Virus record (IMG/VR): IMGVR_UViG_3300029787_000245
Location: 1 to 28,137 of that record
Reading direction: 5' to 3' (one strand)
DNA from: a virus
Length of the DNA: 28,137 bases
Shown: piece by piece, positions 1 to 6,201 of the stretch
How positions within the stretch are numbered: position 1 is the first letter of the stretch
Layout: each line of letters opens with the position of its first letter
The notes under the pieces: model-generated
Seen by the model: the letters and a program-made list of their open reading frames with translations, nothing else
Told to the model about the DNA's origin: nothing
The model's database searches: none
Position numbers and translations under genes: made by a program

Positions 1-911
1 CGACGGTATCCCGTGTGGTCTCTCATCCCTTTTCGAGTTCTCCCTCCAACTTTAGGAGGAACCATACCTTGTCTAGCGAGAGCTTCTTTACTAGGCTTGT
101 AAGTTCCAGGTTTGTGCCTGAAGATATTTTGACCAGCCTTAAATTTAGCCTCGGCAGCCTTGGCAGCCGCAGCCTGAGTCTTCTTTGAAGCCCTTGTCTC
201 TAGCAACGTAGTAACATAACTGTTCTCATACTGTGTGTTATCTTCCATATCTTTTTCCTTACTTCTATCGCGCACTAAGCCAGCAACTTTTTTTGCTACT
301 TTTTTAGTTGCAACTTTTTTTGCCACTTTAGCACCTCCTTTAACAGCCGCTCCAGCGACCTTAGAACCTACTCTAGCGGCTCCACCTGCTGCTCTGGCTA
401 GACCCATTGCAATCGCAGGAAGAACTTCATCAATTCTTTCTTTGTTCCACTCGTACATGCTACGAGTCTTAATGTTTTGTTGTTTTAATTCTTGGGATTT
501 CTTGTTAGCATCATTGCCAACAGGAACTCCGTAATCTCCTGCGGCGTTTGCACCAGCAGTTGTATTTCCACCAGCAGTTAGCGACGGTGTCTTGGCTTTC
601 TTAGGCTTAGGATTTAAAGGCTTGGCTGCATCTTTCATTGCAGCAGTATCGGTCTTGCTGAAGCTTTGAGCTTCATCCTTCCTTTCTTTGTTGGCTTTCA
701 TGAGAGCGGCTCGTTCTTTCTGAGCTTTAAGTTTTGCGGTGCGCTTCATCAGAGCTTGCATTGCAGGACTAGCAGTTCCTTTAACCTCTTCTTCAACGCC
801 TTTGATTGTACCTTTGTTTATAGAAGCGTAGAATACCTTCTCTCCTTCCTCGTCTCCATACTGATCTTTCATAGATTTCATAATCTTATTTCCTTTTTTG
901 TTTAATGGCAT
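1..911 (-). CDS. Lys/Ala-rich putative structural protein, partial (C-terminus outside window)
   Basis: The frame is open from an ATG at 911 to the left edge (303 codons, no stop), so the C-terminus is missing. The product is very basic. It starts MPLNKKGNKIMKSMKDQYGD and continues EKVFYASINKGTIKGVE, an opening I recall from small structural or hypothetical proteins of marine phages (family recall, not searched). Residues about 165-213 form an Ala/Gly/Lys segment ending in repeated AKKVA units (near 196-210), similar in style to histone H1 tails or amphipathic membrane-active helices. A Pro/Lys/Ala linker lies near 95-112. The start is 2 bases past the gp13 stop. No good Shine-Dalgarno precedes it; a GGA precedes an in-frame ATG ten codons later, but the conserved opening favours 911. 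Function is unknown; an internal, DNA-contacting or membrane-active virion protein would fit, by inference only. Confidence 0.75.
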   Translation of the reverse strand, partial: MPLNKKGNKIMKSMKDQYGDEEGEKVFYASINKGTIKGVEEEVKGTASPAMQALMKRTAKLKAQKERAALMKANKERKDEAQSFSKTDTAAMKDAAKPLNPKPKKAKTPSLTAGGNTTAGANAAGDYGVPVGNDANKKSQELKQQNIKTRSMYEWNKERIDEVLPAIAMGLARAAGGAARVGSKVAGAAVKGGAKVAKKVATKKVAKKVAGLVRDRSKEKDMEDNTQYENSYVTTLLETRASKKTQAAAAKAAEAKFKAGQNIFRHKPGTYKPSKEALARQGMVPPKVGGRTRKGMRDHTGYR

Positions 912-913
912 GA

Positions 914-1789
914 TTAAAACATAGTGAACACTGGTGGTTCTTCAATTTCTGAGAGAAGCTCTTCCTTGAGCTTATCCTTTTCGATCTCGCTTGCCTGTAA
1001 TAAGGCTGTTCCATTTAACACTGCTCCACCTCCAGGAGAAGGAAGCGTTCCATACTTGCCTCTGACCTCACCTAGGACTCCTTTAGCCACTGCGAGAGCG
1101 TAGCGTTGAATCCAATTTCTATAGTAAGGATGCATAGTATGTGTATCTAATCCTCGGAAAACCAACACCACAGGCTGTCCATCAATAACAGGCACAGGGT
1201 ATAGGTTTAATATGTTACCATTCACTAAGTCCCAACTGCCCTCTTGGCTTAGAATCTTTCTCATAGATTCTAGGTGTGTTTGCATCAAGTAGAAATCAGA
1301 CACACTAAAGTTGCTGAATAAGAAATTATCTTGGAAATATTTAATAAAGAAATCAAACTCCAAGGTTCCAGCCATGTTTTGAATACTTAACAGGCTCTTC
1401 TTGTAGGCACAGTAAGCTAAATTGTGTGCAATATGGAGTGGTAGTTCGTACTGATTAACCCCAGCAGAGGTCTCAAATACTGCCATTTGAGTACACCAGA
1501 AAGGTGCATGATAATCCAAGTTAGTGATGGCTTCATCAATAACCGTCTTCATTTGGAAGTCCGTGAGTTCTACTCTCACCACAGGATGTCCCAAACGAGC
1601 AAGAACAAAGTCTCTAATTGTTACTTCAAAGTCTGTAAGCTCTACTGGATCTCCAAAAGTGCCTTTGTTCAGCTTAGAGGAATCAATAGCTGTAGCAAAG
1701 ATATCAGTATCTCCTAGGTTTCTACCTCCGTAGTTACCAAAGGTGTCCCCATATCCTACAAGCTTTGGATCAATTTTTGTTGCTACCAT
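914..1789 (-). CDS. 13: Neck protein gp13-like (head completion)
   Basis: This 291-aa protein matches the T4 gp13 neck family in pattern. An N-terminal segment at residues 54-93 (TIRDFVLARLGHPVVRVEL, then a helix ending LDYH) matches the family's short connector-like opening. The C-terminus has the expected order: YRNWIQRYALAVAKGVLGEV, a GKYGTLPSPGGG loop, then an acidic amphipathic helix with SEIEKDKLKEELL. T4 gp13 is 309 aa, so the size fits. In T4, gp13 and gp14 form the neck that seals the DNA-filled head and receives the tail. Here the gene follows the capsid gene rather than sitting beside gp14 and gp15. The ATG at 1789 lies inside the end of the upstream 70-aa gene (20-base overlap), with only a weak purine-rich site before it. 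The assignment is from remembered family pattern, not a search. Confidence 0.8.
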   Translation of the reverse strand: MVATKIDPKLVGYGDTFGNYGGRNLGDTDIFATAIDSSKLNKGTFGDPVELTDFEVTIRDFVLARLGHPVVRVELTDFQMKTVIDEAITNLDYHAPFWCTQMAVFETSAGVNQYELPLHIAHNLAYCAYKKSLLSIQNMAGTLEFDFFIKYFQDNFLFSNFSVSDFYLMQTHLESMRKILSQEGSWDLVNGNILNLYPVPVIDGQPVVLVFRGLDTHTMHPYYRNWIQRYALAVAKGVLGEVRGKYGTLPSPGGGAVLNGTALLQASEIEKDKLKEELLSEIEEPPVFTMF

Positions 1790-1982
1790 TTATATCGTCT
1801 TTCTTATTCTGATGTGAGGATTTTGCAGGTCTTCCTTTTTTCTTTGGTATATTTATAATTTCTAAGTGTCGAGAACTAACTAAGCTTCTTGACTCAAAAA
1901 GTTCTCCTGGTCTAATCTCAATAACTTCCCCATCAATGTGAAGAAGCATGTTCCATCTACATTTGCTTCTATATTTATACAT
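1770..1982 (-). CDS. Small basic protein with AT-hook-like motif, unknown function
   Basis: A 70-aa protein between gp23 and gp13. The ATG at 1982 (MYKYRSKCRWNML) has AGAGGA 3 bases upstream, which is close for a ribosome site. An internal ATG at 1949 (MLLHIDGEV) is an alternative, and the frame also opens further upstream to 2027 without support. Residues 12-41 look like a compact beta-rich domain (HIDGEVIEIRPGELFESR). The tail is basic and polar and contains PKKKGRPAKSS at 46-56, with the GRP core typical of AT-hooks. It lies downstream of the gp23 terminator and overlaps gp13 by 20 bases, so translation is probably coupled to gp13. I do not recognise a named family; its place suggests a capsid- or neck-associated protein (inference). 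Confidence 0.65.
   Translation of the reverse strand: MYKYRSKCRWNMLLHIDGEVIEIRPGELFESRSLVSSRHLEIINIPKKKGRPAKSSHQNKKDDINGSNKN
1850..1857 (-). promoter_or_regulatory. Candidate T4-type late promoter box for gp13
   Basis: The minus strand reads TATAAATA, an exact match to the T4 late promoter -10 box recognised by gp55. It lies about 60 bases upstream of the gp13 start, inside the 70-aa gene, and downstream of the gp23 terminator. In an AT-rich phage genome the octamer can occur by chance, so context is the main support. I saw only three exact minus-strand matches by eye (1850-1857, 1972-1979, 28101-28108). Confidence 0.35.
1972..1979 (-). promoter_or_regulatory. Candidate T4-type late promoter box after gp23 terminator
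   Basis: TATAAATA on the minus strand, about 30 bases past the gp23 terminator stem. It overlaps codons 2-4 (Tyr-Lys-Tyr) of the 70-aa gene if that gene starts at 1982. If this is a real promoter, transcription would begin downstream of that ATG and the 1949 start would be used from this transcript. It may equally be a by-product of the encoded YKY. Confidence 0.3.
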
Positions 1983-2009
1983 AATTCCTCTAGTGTATAT
2001 AGGAAAGAG

Positions 2010-2045
2010 AAGAGGGTCAGAGGACAAAATTCCTCTGACCCTCTT
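2010..2045 (-). terminator. Strong hairpin terminator after gp23
   Basis: A perfect 15-bp inverted repeat (arms 2010-2024 and 2031-2045, loop 2025-2030) begins 24 bases after the gp23 stop. The arm reads AAGAGGGTCAGAGGA. On the minus strand the stem is followed by pyrimidine-rich CTCTTTCC rather than a clean T-run, so it may work as an intrinsic terminator, an mRNA-stabilising 3' end, or both. T4 also has a terminator after gene 23. It is the strongest hairpin I see in the window. Confidence 0.7.
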
Positions 2046-2068
2046 GTTTATTTACTTGTTAGTCGTTA

Positions 2069-3760
2069 TCAGACACTTACGTCAGCACCATTCTTGAAGC
2101 TATTTCTAGCGAACGGGCTGAACAGGTAGTTTGAGGTCGGGCCAATAATACGGATGATTCTGTAGAATCTGTTGTAAGGCTCGATGTGGACCTTACCGTA
2201 CCTAGTAAGGATTCCTTTCCTTGGCTGGAAGGACTCGGGATCCGTAATGGTCGGCAACTGCTGGAGAGGAATATACGGAGCGTAAATCATACCAGCGTCC
2301 ATTGCGTTGGCTCCTTTGTAGCCCACAAGGATCTCATCCGTGGGGTACATCGGGTCAACATAGAGGTCGTAGCGACCCATAAACTTACCTTTGAACTCAA
2401 TTGAGTTACGACCGATATTAGTCGGACCATCAGCAGGTTGAACACCTCCTTCAAGCTTGGCAGCACTCTCAAGAAGAGAAGCAACAAGCGGTGAAGTAAG
2501 AAGCCAATTACCTGGACCACGCATCGTCGTGCGATAAATATCCTGCGAAGCAAGGTTAATGATCGCAAGAAGGTTAGCGTAGACTTCGCCAACGTGACGA
2601 GGATAAAGCTGAAGACTTGACTGGCTGAAGTCGATGACGAAAACATTTGAGTCGGCCTTGTGTGCGCCAAGCTGAGTTGTTCTCGGGCTCTCGTTACCAC
2701 CGTTGAAGTCGTAAGTGAACTGAGCAGGAACGAAGGTTACTTCGTCAGTAGCGTTAGTTGCACCACCGAGGCCAGGGAATGAAGTTCCACCACCAAGGGT
2801 AACGTAATCGTTATCCATAGTGTGGGTTCCAACACCACCGTGCTTCGAAGGCTCACCATTGTGCATACCGTAAGCAATCGTTCTCAGATCTTCAATGAGT
2901 TCACGGTCGATTTCAAGTTGAAGCTCCTTCGAAAGAAGGTCAGTAAGCTCCCGCTCAAGATCAAGGTTGTGATAAGCCTTAAGGTCTTGAGAAGCCTCAA
3001 GAGTCCAAAGGGCTCTCATCTTACGAGTGTTGGCAACAACTGCCTCTTGCTCGATGTGGAAGGTCATCTCAGGAATACCAGTTCCCGTCAGACGCTCACC
3101 AGCGGACATTGTGTAGCCCATAACCATGTCTGGGTTCGGCCAAGCAGCAATTCTACCGCCCATCGTACCAGAACCAGCACCAGCACCAACCACTTCAAGG
3201 CCAGAACCAGCGAGGACGTTAGAAACGTCGAAGCTATTAGCAGCGATGTCGCCGTCAAGACCAATGCCGCCGCCTTTACCAGCGTCAGTGAGGAACGTAC
3301 CACCAGCATTCGTGGCTGCCACGGCTACGCCAGGAGGGTTGTCTGCACTCAATGAACCGATAGCAGAAGCGGTCAGACCTCTGTAGGTCAGGTTGAACTT
3401 ACTGTAAACAGTTTGAATGTTTCCAGCACCGACTCCACCGTTCTTCGCACGGTCATTACCGAGATAGAAGACCTGTGAAACAGGACCCTGCATGGGCTGA
3501 ACACCAACAAGGCTGTTGGCTAAAAGTTTAGGGTATACCCTGCGAACGAGGGGGAAGGCGAACTTTTGGAAAGTACCAAGCTGACCAGTTGTGGTAGCAG
3601 CAGCGGTAATATCCTCAGTAAGTCTTTCCTCGACAATAGATTTTGCTTGGTTCTCAAGAAGTTGAGCAGTTACGCGACGAGTGTAATCACTGTCGATGCC
3701 CTCTAGGACGGGCTCCCACTTCTGGACAAGCGTGTCATCAGTTTGATGCATCATTTCCAT
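2069..3760 (-). CDS. 23: Major capsid protein gp23
   Basis: A 563-aa protein (T4 gp23 is 521) that forms the hexamers of the head shell. Family marks include FAFPLVRRVYPKLLANSLVG followed by VQPMQGPVSQVFYLG (residues 67-100), an acidic helical region EASQDLKAYHNLDLERELTD, and a C-terminal part with ARNSFKNGADVSV. The N-terminal part is the prohead-binding arm, removed by gp21 in T4. LTE at residues 47-49 fits the gp21 rule (L/I-x-E) and lies at an appropriate distance before the shell domain, so cleavage after E49 is predicted. A Gly/Ala-rich stretch near 150-205 may be an inserted surface loop. Synonymous sites are more GC-rich than in the tail genes, as expected for the most highly expressed gene. 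The gene is 15 bases after gp22 and is followed by a strong hairpin. Confidence 0.97.
   Translation of the reverse strand: MEMMHQTDDTLVQKWEPVLEGIDSDYTRRVTAQLLENQAKSIVEERLTEDITAAATTTGQLGTFQKFAFPLVRRVYPKLLANSLVGVQPMQGPVSQVFYLGNDRAKNGGVGAGNIQTVYSKFNLTYRGLTASAIGSLSADNPPGVAVAATNAGGTFLTDAGKGGGIGLDGDIAANSFDVSNVLAGSGLEVVGAGAGSGTMGGRIAAWPNPDMVMGYTMSAGERLTGTGIPEMTFHIEQEAVVANTRKMRALWTLEASQDLKAYHNLDLERELTDLLSKELQLEIDRELIEDLRTIAYGMHNGEPSKHGGVGTHTMDNDYVTLGGGTSFPGLGGATNATDEVTFVPAQFTYDFNGGNESPRTTQLGAHKADSNVFVIDFSQSSLQLYPRHVGEVYANLLAIINLASQDIYRTTMRGPGNWLLTSPLVASLLESAAKLEGGVQPADGPTNIGRNSIEFKGKFMGRYDLYVDPMYPTDEILVGYKGANAMDAGMIYAPYIPLQQLPTITDPESFQPRKGILTRYGKVHIEPYNRFYRIIRIIGPTSNYLFSPFARNSFKNGADVSV
3572..3601 (-). 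repeat. 30-base segment shared with the 174-aa core-region gene (copy in gp23)
   Basis: These 30 bases encode gp23 residues 54-63 (AATTTGQLGT). They match 25 of 30 positions in 6355-6384, which encodes AATTSGQIGT. In gp23 the segment begins five residues after the predicted maturation cleavage site. No other copy was noticed. Confidence 0.6.
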
Positions 3761-3775
3761 AATAATTTAATCCTA

Positions 3776-4414
3776 TTAAGATTGGGAGAAAGGCATGAAT
3801 TTCATAACCTCATCGTTTAAGAATTTATTTTCAAAAATTCTTTCTTCGTTAATTTCCTCATCTGCATGAGAAATAACGACCGCTTTTTCGGATGAGACGA
3901 ATGCCTCTTCGTTGGAAGCTTCTAAGTTCTCAACTTCCTCAAGAAGTTGTGATTTTTGGCCTTCAAGTTCCTCTACCGTTTGCTCGGAAAGGGAAACTTT
4001 GTTGTCAAGAACCTTTACAGTGTTCTGAAGCTTATCGTTTTCAAGAACAAGTGAGTTCACCTGCTCGGTTAAAACGTCAAACTCTTCCTGAAGCTCGCCA
4101 TGTTGGCTTGTCATTTCAGAAAGAGCATTGTCTTCATCATCCGTGTTAAGTTCAAGAGCCATTAAAGTTCTTACTGACTCAAAGAGTCTCGCATTGCGAT
4201 ACACTTCGCTCTCTTCCGAGAGTTCAGCAAGAGCCTGTTCTTTAAGTTGGTCAATTTTTGTGCGAAGGTAGGCGTTTACTTTCGCCTCCAAAAGACCAAT
4301 TTTCTCTTCCACTTGCTCATTGATAGTGGAATCGACGAGACCAAAAATGGCCTCTACCGTTGATTCATCCAATCCTTCGGGAAGAATCTCGGCAATATTG
4401 TTTAAGTTACTCAT
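3776..4414 (-). CDS. 22: Prohead core scaffolding protein gp22
   Basis: A 212-aa acidic, largely helical protein in the fixed T4-type position between protease gp21 and capsid gp23. The N-terminal half (residues 9-90) holds the family-like segment ILPEGLDESTVEAIFGLVDS followed by a long charged helix. Residues about 95-170 have the heptad pattern of a coiled coil (ELQEEFDVLTEQVNSLVLEN). The C-terminus FLNDEVMKFMPFSQS resembles the short conserved tail of T4-type scaffolds thought to contact the shell. Many L/I-x-E sites fit degradation by gp21 during maturation. An AGGAG site at 4424-4428 lies 9 bases before the ATG. T4 gp22 is larger (269 aa). Confidence 0.92.
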   Translation of the reverse strand: MSNLNNIAEILPEGLDESTVEAIFGLVDSTINEQVEEKIGLLEAKVNAYLRTKIDQLKEQALAELSEESEVYRNARLFESVRTLMALELNTDDEDNALSEMTSQHGELQEEFDVLTEQVNSLVLENDKLQNTVKVLDNKVSLSEQTVEELEGQKSQLLEEVENLEASNEEAFVSSEKAVVISHADEEINEERIFENKFLNDEVMKFMPFSQS

Positions 4415-4451
4415 ATGAATAGTCTCCTAGGTTCATCTATATGTACAGAAG

Positions 4452-4477
4452 GTAGATAAAAAATCTACTTTTTTTTT
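4452..4477. repeat. Hairpin with T-run in gp21-gp22 gap
   Basis: GTAGAT (4452-4457) and ATCTAC (4463-4468) form a 6-bp stem around a 5-base loop, with nine T following on the plus strand (4469-4477). It therefore looks like an intrinsic terminator for plus-strand transcription, yet no plus-strand gene is visible. Read on the minus strand, the stem is preceded by an A-run and not followed by T. It could be an RNA-processing or stability element ahead of gp22. The 83-base gap holds nothing else I can support. Confidence 0.45.
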
Positions 4478-4497
4478 AAAAATGTAGGCGTTAAAGT

Positions 4498-5751
4498 TTA
4501 CTTTGATCTTTCAAGCCTTGTTGCTTTAGACTGTCGGATCTTCTCTCTGGCGACTTCACCTTTCTGTTGCTCGCCTGACCTTCCTGCAAGTGATTTTCTT
4601 TGCAGGGAAGCTCTTTGTTGTGCTCCTTTTGTAGCAATGTCCGAAGAGGTTTGAGTCTTCTTCACGGCTGCGGCTCCTGTGGCCTTTTCTTTATCTCTCG
4701 CTATGTCACCGCCTGTGCTGATTTTTTTAGCGAGCCTGTCCCCAGTGGCGGCTGCCATCTTACCGAAAATACCAGGACCTTTTCGTCCTTTCTCAAGTTT
4801 TCTTTGCTGTTTGATTTGTGATGCTTTTGCTTTGGCGACTCCAGCCTGAGCTTTTAGGTTTCTAGTGCTACCTGAACCCCTTCCACCAGAGCTTTCACCA
4901 GAGCCCTCTTGCCCTGATCCGTTCTCTGGGTCAAAGACACTTTCAGCAATATCATGACCAAAACCAACTGCAATCATTTCTGCAATCCTGTGCCAGTGAC
5001 CATCTTTGCGAATCATGTCCATGGCTTCGTTTTTTCTTGAACGAAGTTTTTTCAAATCCTTTGCATCAATGTCTCCATCACCACCTTCAGGCTCAACATC
5101 CATATTTGCTTTTTGGGCCGCACTAAGTTTTTTCTTTTCTTCGATAAAAGGCTTATAAGCATCACGCATTTTAGCTTCAAGCATTGTAACAAAATTGCTT
5201 TCCTTGGTTAGCTTACCTTGAGTCTCTCTAACATACTGTGACTCAGTAGACTCAGAGAGTCCAGGGTATGCGCCCCTTGTTGACGGGTCTGCAACCAAAT
5301 CAAAAGTTACCAAACGGAAATCTTCATTAACAATCTTGTCTCCTGTTTCGTTCTCGGATAAAGTTCCCATACCTCTTGAAGAAATGCCAATCTTGACACC
5401 TCCGTTAACCAAGGCAGCAGCAGTTAAACCAGCAGGGGTGTTAAGGATCTCAGCTTCTCCAATCAGTTCGTCGCCCTTCATCTCAAGTTTGGTAATAAGG
5501 TGGGAAGCGTTTGAAAGCTTAACCGTATCATTCTGAGGGTGGTCAAGTTCACCACATAAACGCCTTTCGGAGATCATAGGCTGCACTTTATTAAGCTGTG
5601 ATTCTAAAACAGCAGTAGGATAGATCCTGCCGTTGTTGTTTTTTTCGTTGCAGCGACCAAAGACTCCTTTGATTTTCATCTTATCGCTTGCTTTTCCTTC
5701 ACTAAGAACTTGTAAATTCTCAATAATAAATGTGTCTTGTAATAATTGCAT
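4498..5751 (-). CDS. 21: Prohead maturation protease gp21 with long basic C-terminal extension
   Basis: The N-terminal 165 or so residues are the gp21 serine protease that cleaves scaffold and shell proteins in the prohead. NGRIYP (residues 40-45), GELDHP with catalytic His71, and IGISSRG with the nucleophile at Ser124 or Ser125 are visible. Asp155 in FDLVADP is another conserved acidic position. T4 gp21 is 212 aa; this protein is 417 aa. The extra part (about 190-417) has a helical KKKLSAAQKANMD segment, a Gly/Ser linker near 277-296, and a Lys/Arg/Ala/Gln-rich tail. The start at 5751 is set by an AGGAG 6 bases upstream (5758-5762); longer starts at 5769 or 5790 would overlap the upstream gene and place that site inside the coding sequence. 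The upstream gene's stop ends one base before this ATG. Confidence 0.92.
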   Translation of the reverse strand: MQLLQDTFIIENLQVLSEGKASDKMKIKGVFGRCNEKNNNGRIYPTAVLESQLNKVQPMISERRLCGELDHPQNDTVKLSNASHLITKLEMKGDELIGEAEILNTPAGLTAAALVNGGVKIGISSRGMGTLSENETGDKIVNEDFRLVTFDLVADPSTRGAYPGLSESTESQYVRETQGKLTKESNFVTMLEAKMRDAYKPFIEEKKKLSAAQKANMDVEPEGGDGDIDAKDLKKLRSRKNEAMDMIRKDGHWHRIAEMIAVGFGHDIAESVFDPENGSGQEGSGESSGGRGSGSTRNLKAQAGVAKAKASQIKQQRKLEKGRKGPGIFGKMAAATGDRLAKKISTGGDIARDKEKATGAAAVKKTQTSSDIATKGAQQRASLQRKSLAGRSGEQQKGEVAREKIRQSKATRLERSK

Positions 5752-5752
5752 A

Positions 5753-6199
5753 TTAATCTCCTTTGTCATCTCGTCCGTCCTTACCACCAATTCCTTTAGC
5801 TTTTTTCATGGACCTGCTGCCGTACTTGGCTGCTAATTTAGCCGATCCTTTTCCGTGTCTTAATAAAGTTCGTGCAGCGTGTTTTCTGACGCTACCGAAA
5901 TCAGCCGAAGGGGTCGCGCTTCCAGGCGTAAAGCCCTTGGCAATCTTACCCCTTCCACTCTTCTTGCCCCACTTACCTTTTGAAATAACATACATTCTAT
6001 TTGCGGCCTTTGTGCTGAAGATCTGACCAACAGAGCCTCCTGACAATGCTGCTTTAATACTATCGTATGTTTTTACCCGACCTTTAAAAGATTTTTTAGT
6101 ATCTTTCTTAGCCCCTTCCCTAGATGTGTAGGTCTCTCTCCCTTTGGAGTCTCCTGCCTTACGTTCTTCTAAGAATTCAATGGCCTCGGTCAGTTTCAT
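5753..6199 (-). CDS. Very basic prohead-core-region protein, gp68-like by position
   Basis: A 148-aa protein with 37 Lys/Arg residues by my count (25 percent), no Cys, and much Gly/Ser. It starts MKLTEAIEFLEERKAGDSKG, with an LTE motif at 3-5 that fits gp21 processing. The middle (residues 45-75, TYDSIKAALSGGSVGQIFST) is the only part that looks folded; the rest is basic and probably disordered. It sits directly before gp21, where T4 carries core genes 67 and 68, so a prohead core or DNA-binding internal protein is the likely role (inference from position and composition). The start is 2 bases after the upstream stop, and gp21 starts one base after its own stop, so all three are probably co-translated. 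Confidence 0.75.
   Translation of the reverse strand: MKLTEAIEFLEERKAGDSKGRETYTSREGAKKDTKKSFKGRVKTYDSIKAALSGGSVGQIFSTKAANRMYVISKGKWGKKSGRGKIAKGFTPGSATPSADFGSVRKHAARTLLRHGKGSAKLAAKYGSRSMKKAKGIGGKDGRDDKGD
5758..5762 (-). promoter_or_regulatory. Ribosome binding site fixing the gp21 start
   Basis: AGGAG on the minus strand, 6 bases before the ATG at 5751. It falls inside the reading frame of the longer gp21 start candidates and so argues for the shorter start. Confidence 0.7.
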
Positions 6200-6201
6200 T
6201 A

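Noticed and set aside
235-905. Two plus-strand open frames of 99 and 79 codons
   Set aside because: They are antisense to the open minus-strand frame that runs from 911 to the left edge and encodes a plausible basic phage protein.
2287-2700. Minus-strand open frame of 137 codons
   Set aside because: It is another reading frame of gp23 with low-complexity Leu/Ser composition.
2822-3355. Plus-strand open frame of 177 codons
   Set aside because: It lies wholly inside gp23 on the opposite strand, has no family resemblance and no ribosome site; it is an artefact of the GC-richer codons of gp23.
2069-3760. Horizontal acquisition of gp23 based on its GC content
   Set aside because: Its position between gp22 and the terminator is the standard one and high expression explains the codon use.
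4452-4477. Functional terminator for a plus-strand gene
   Set aside because: The form is right but no plus-strand gene exists upstream of it; it is kept only as a hairpin.
5752-5790. Longer gp21 starts at 5769 and 5790
   Set aside because: They overlap the upstream gene and place the AGGAG ribosome site inside the coding sequence.
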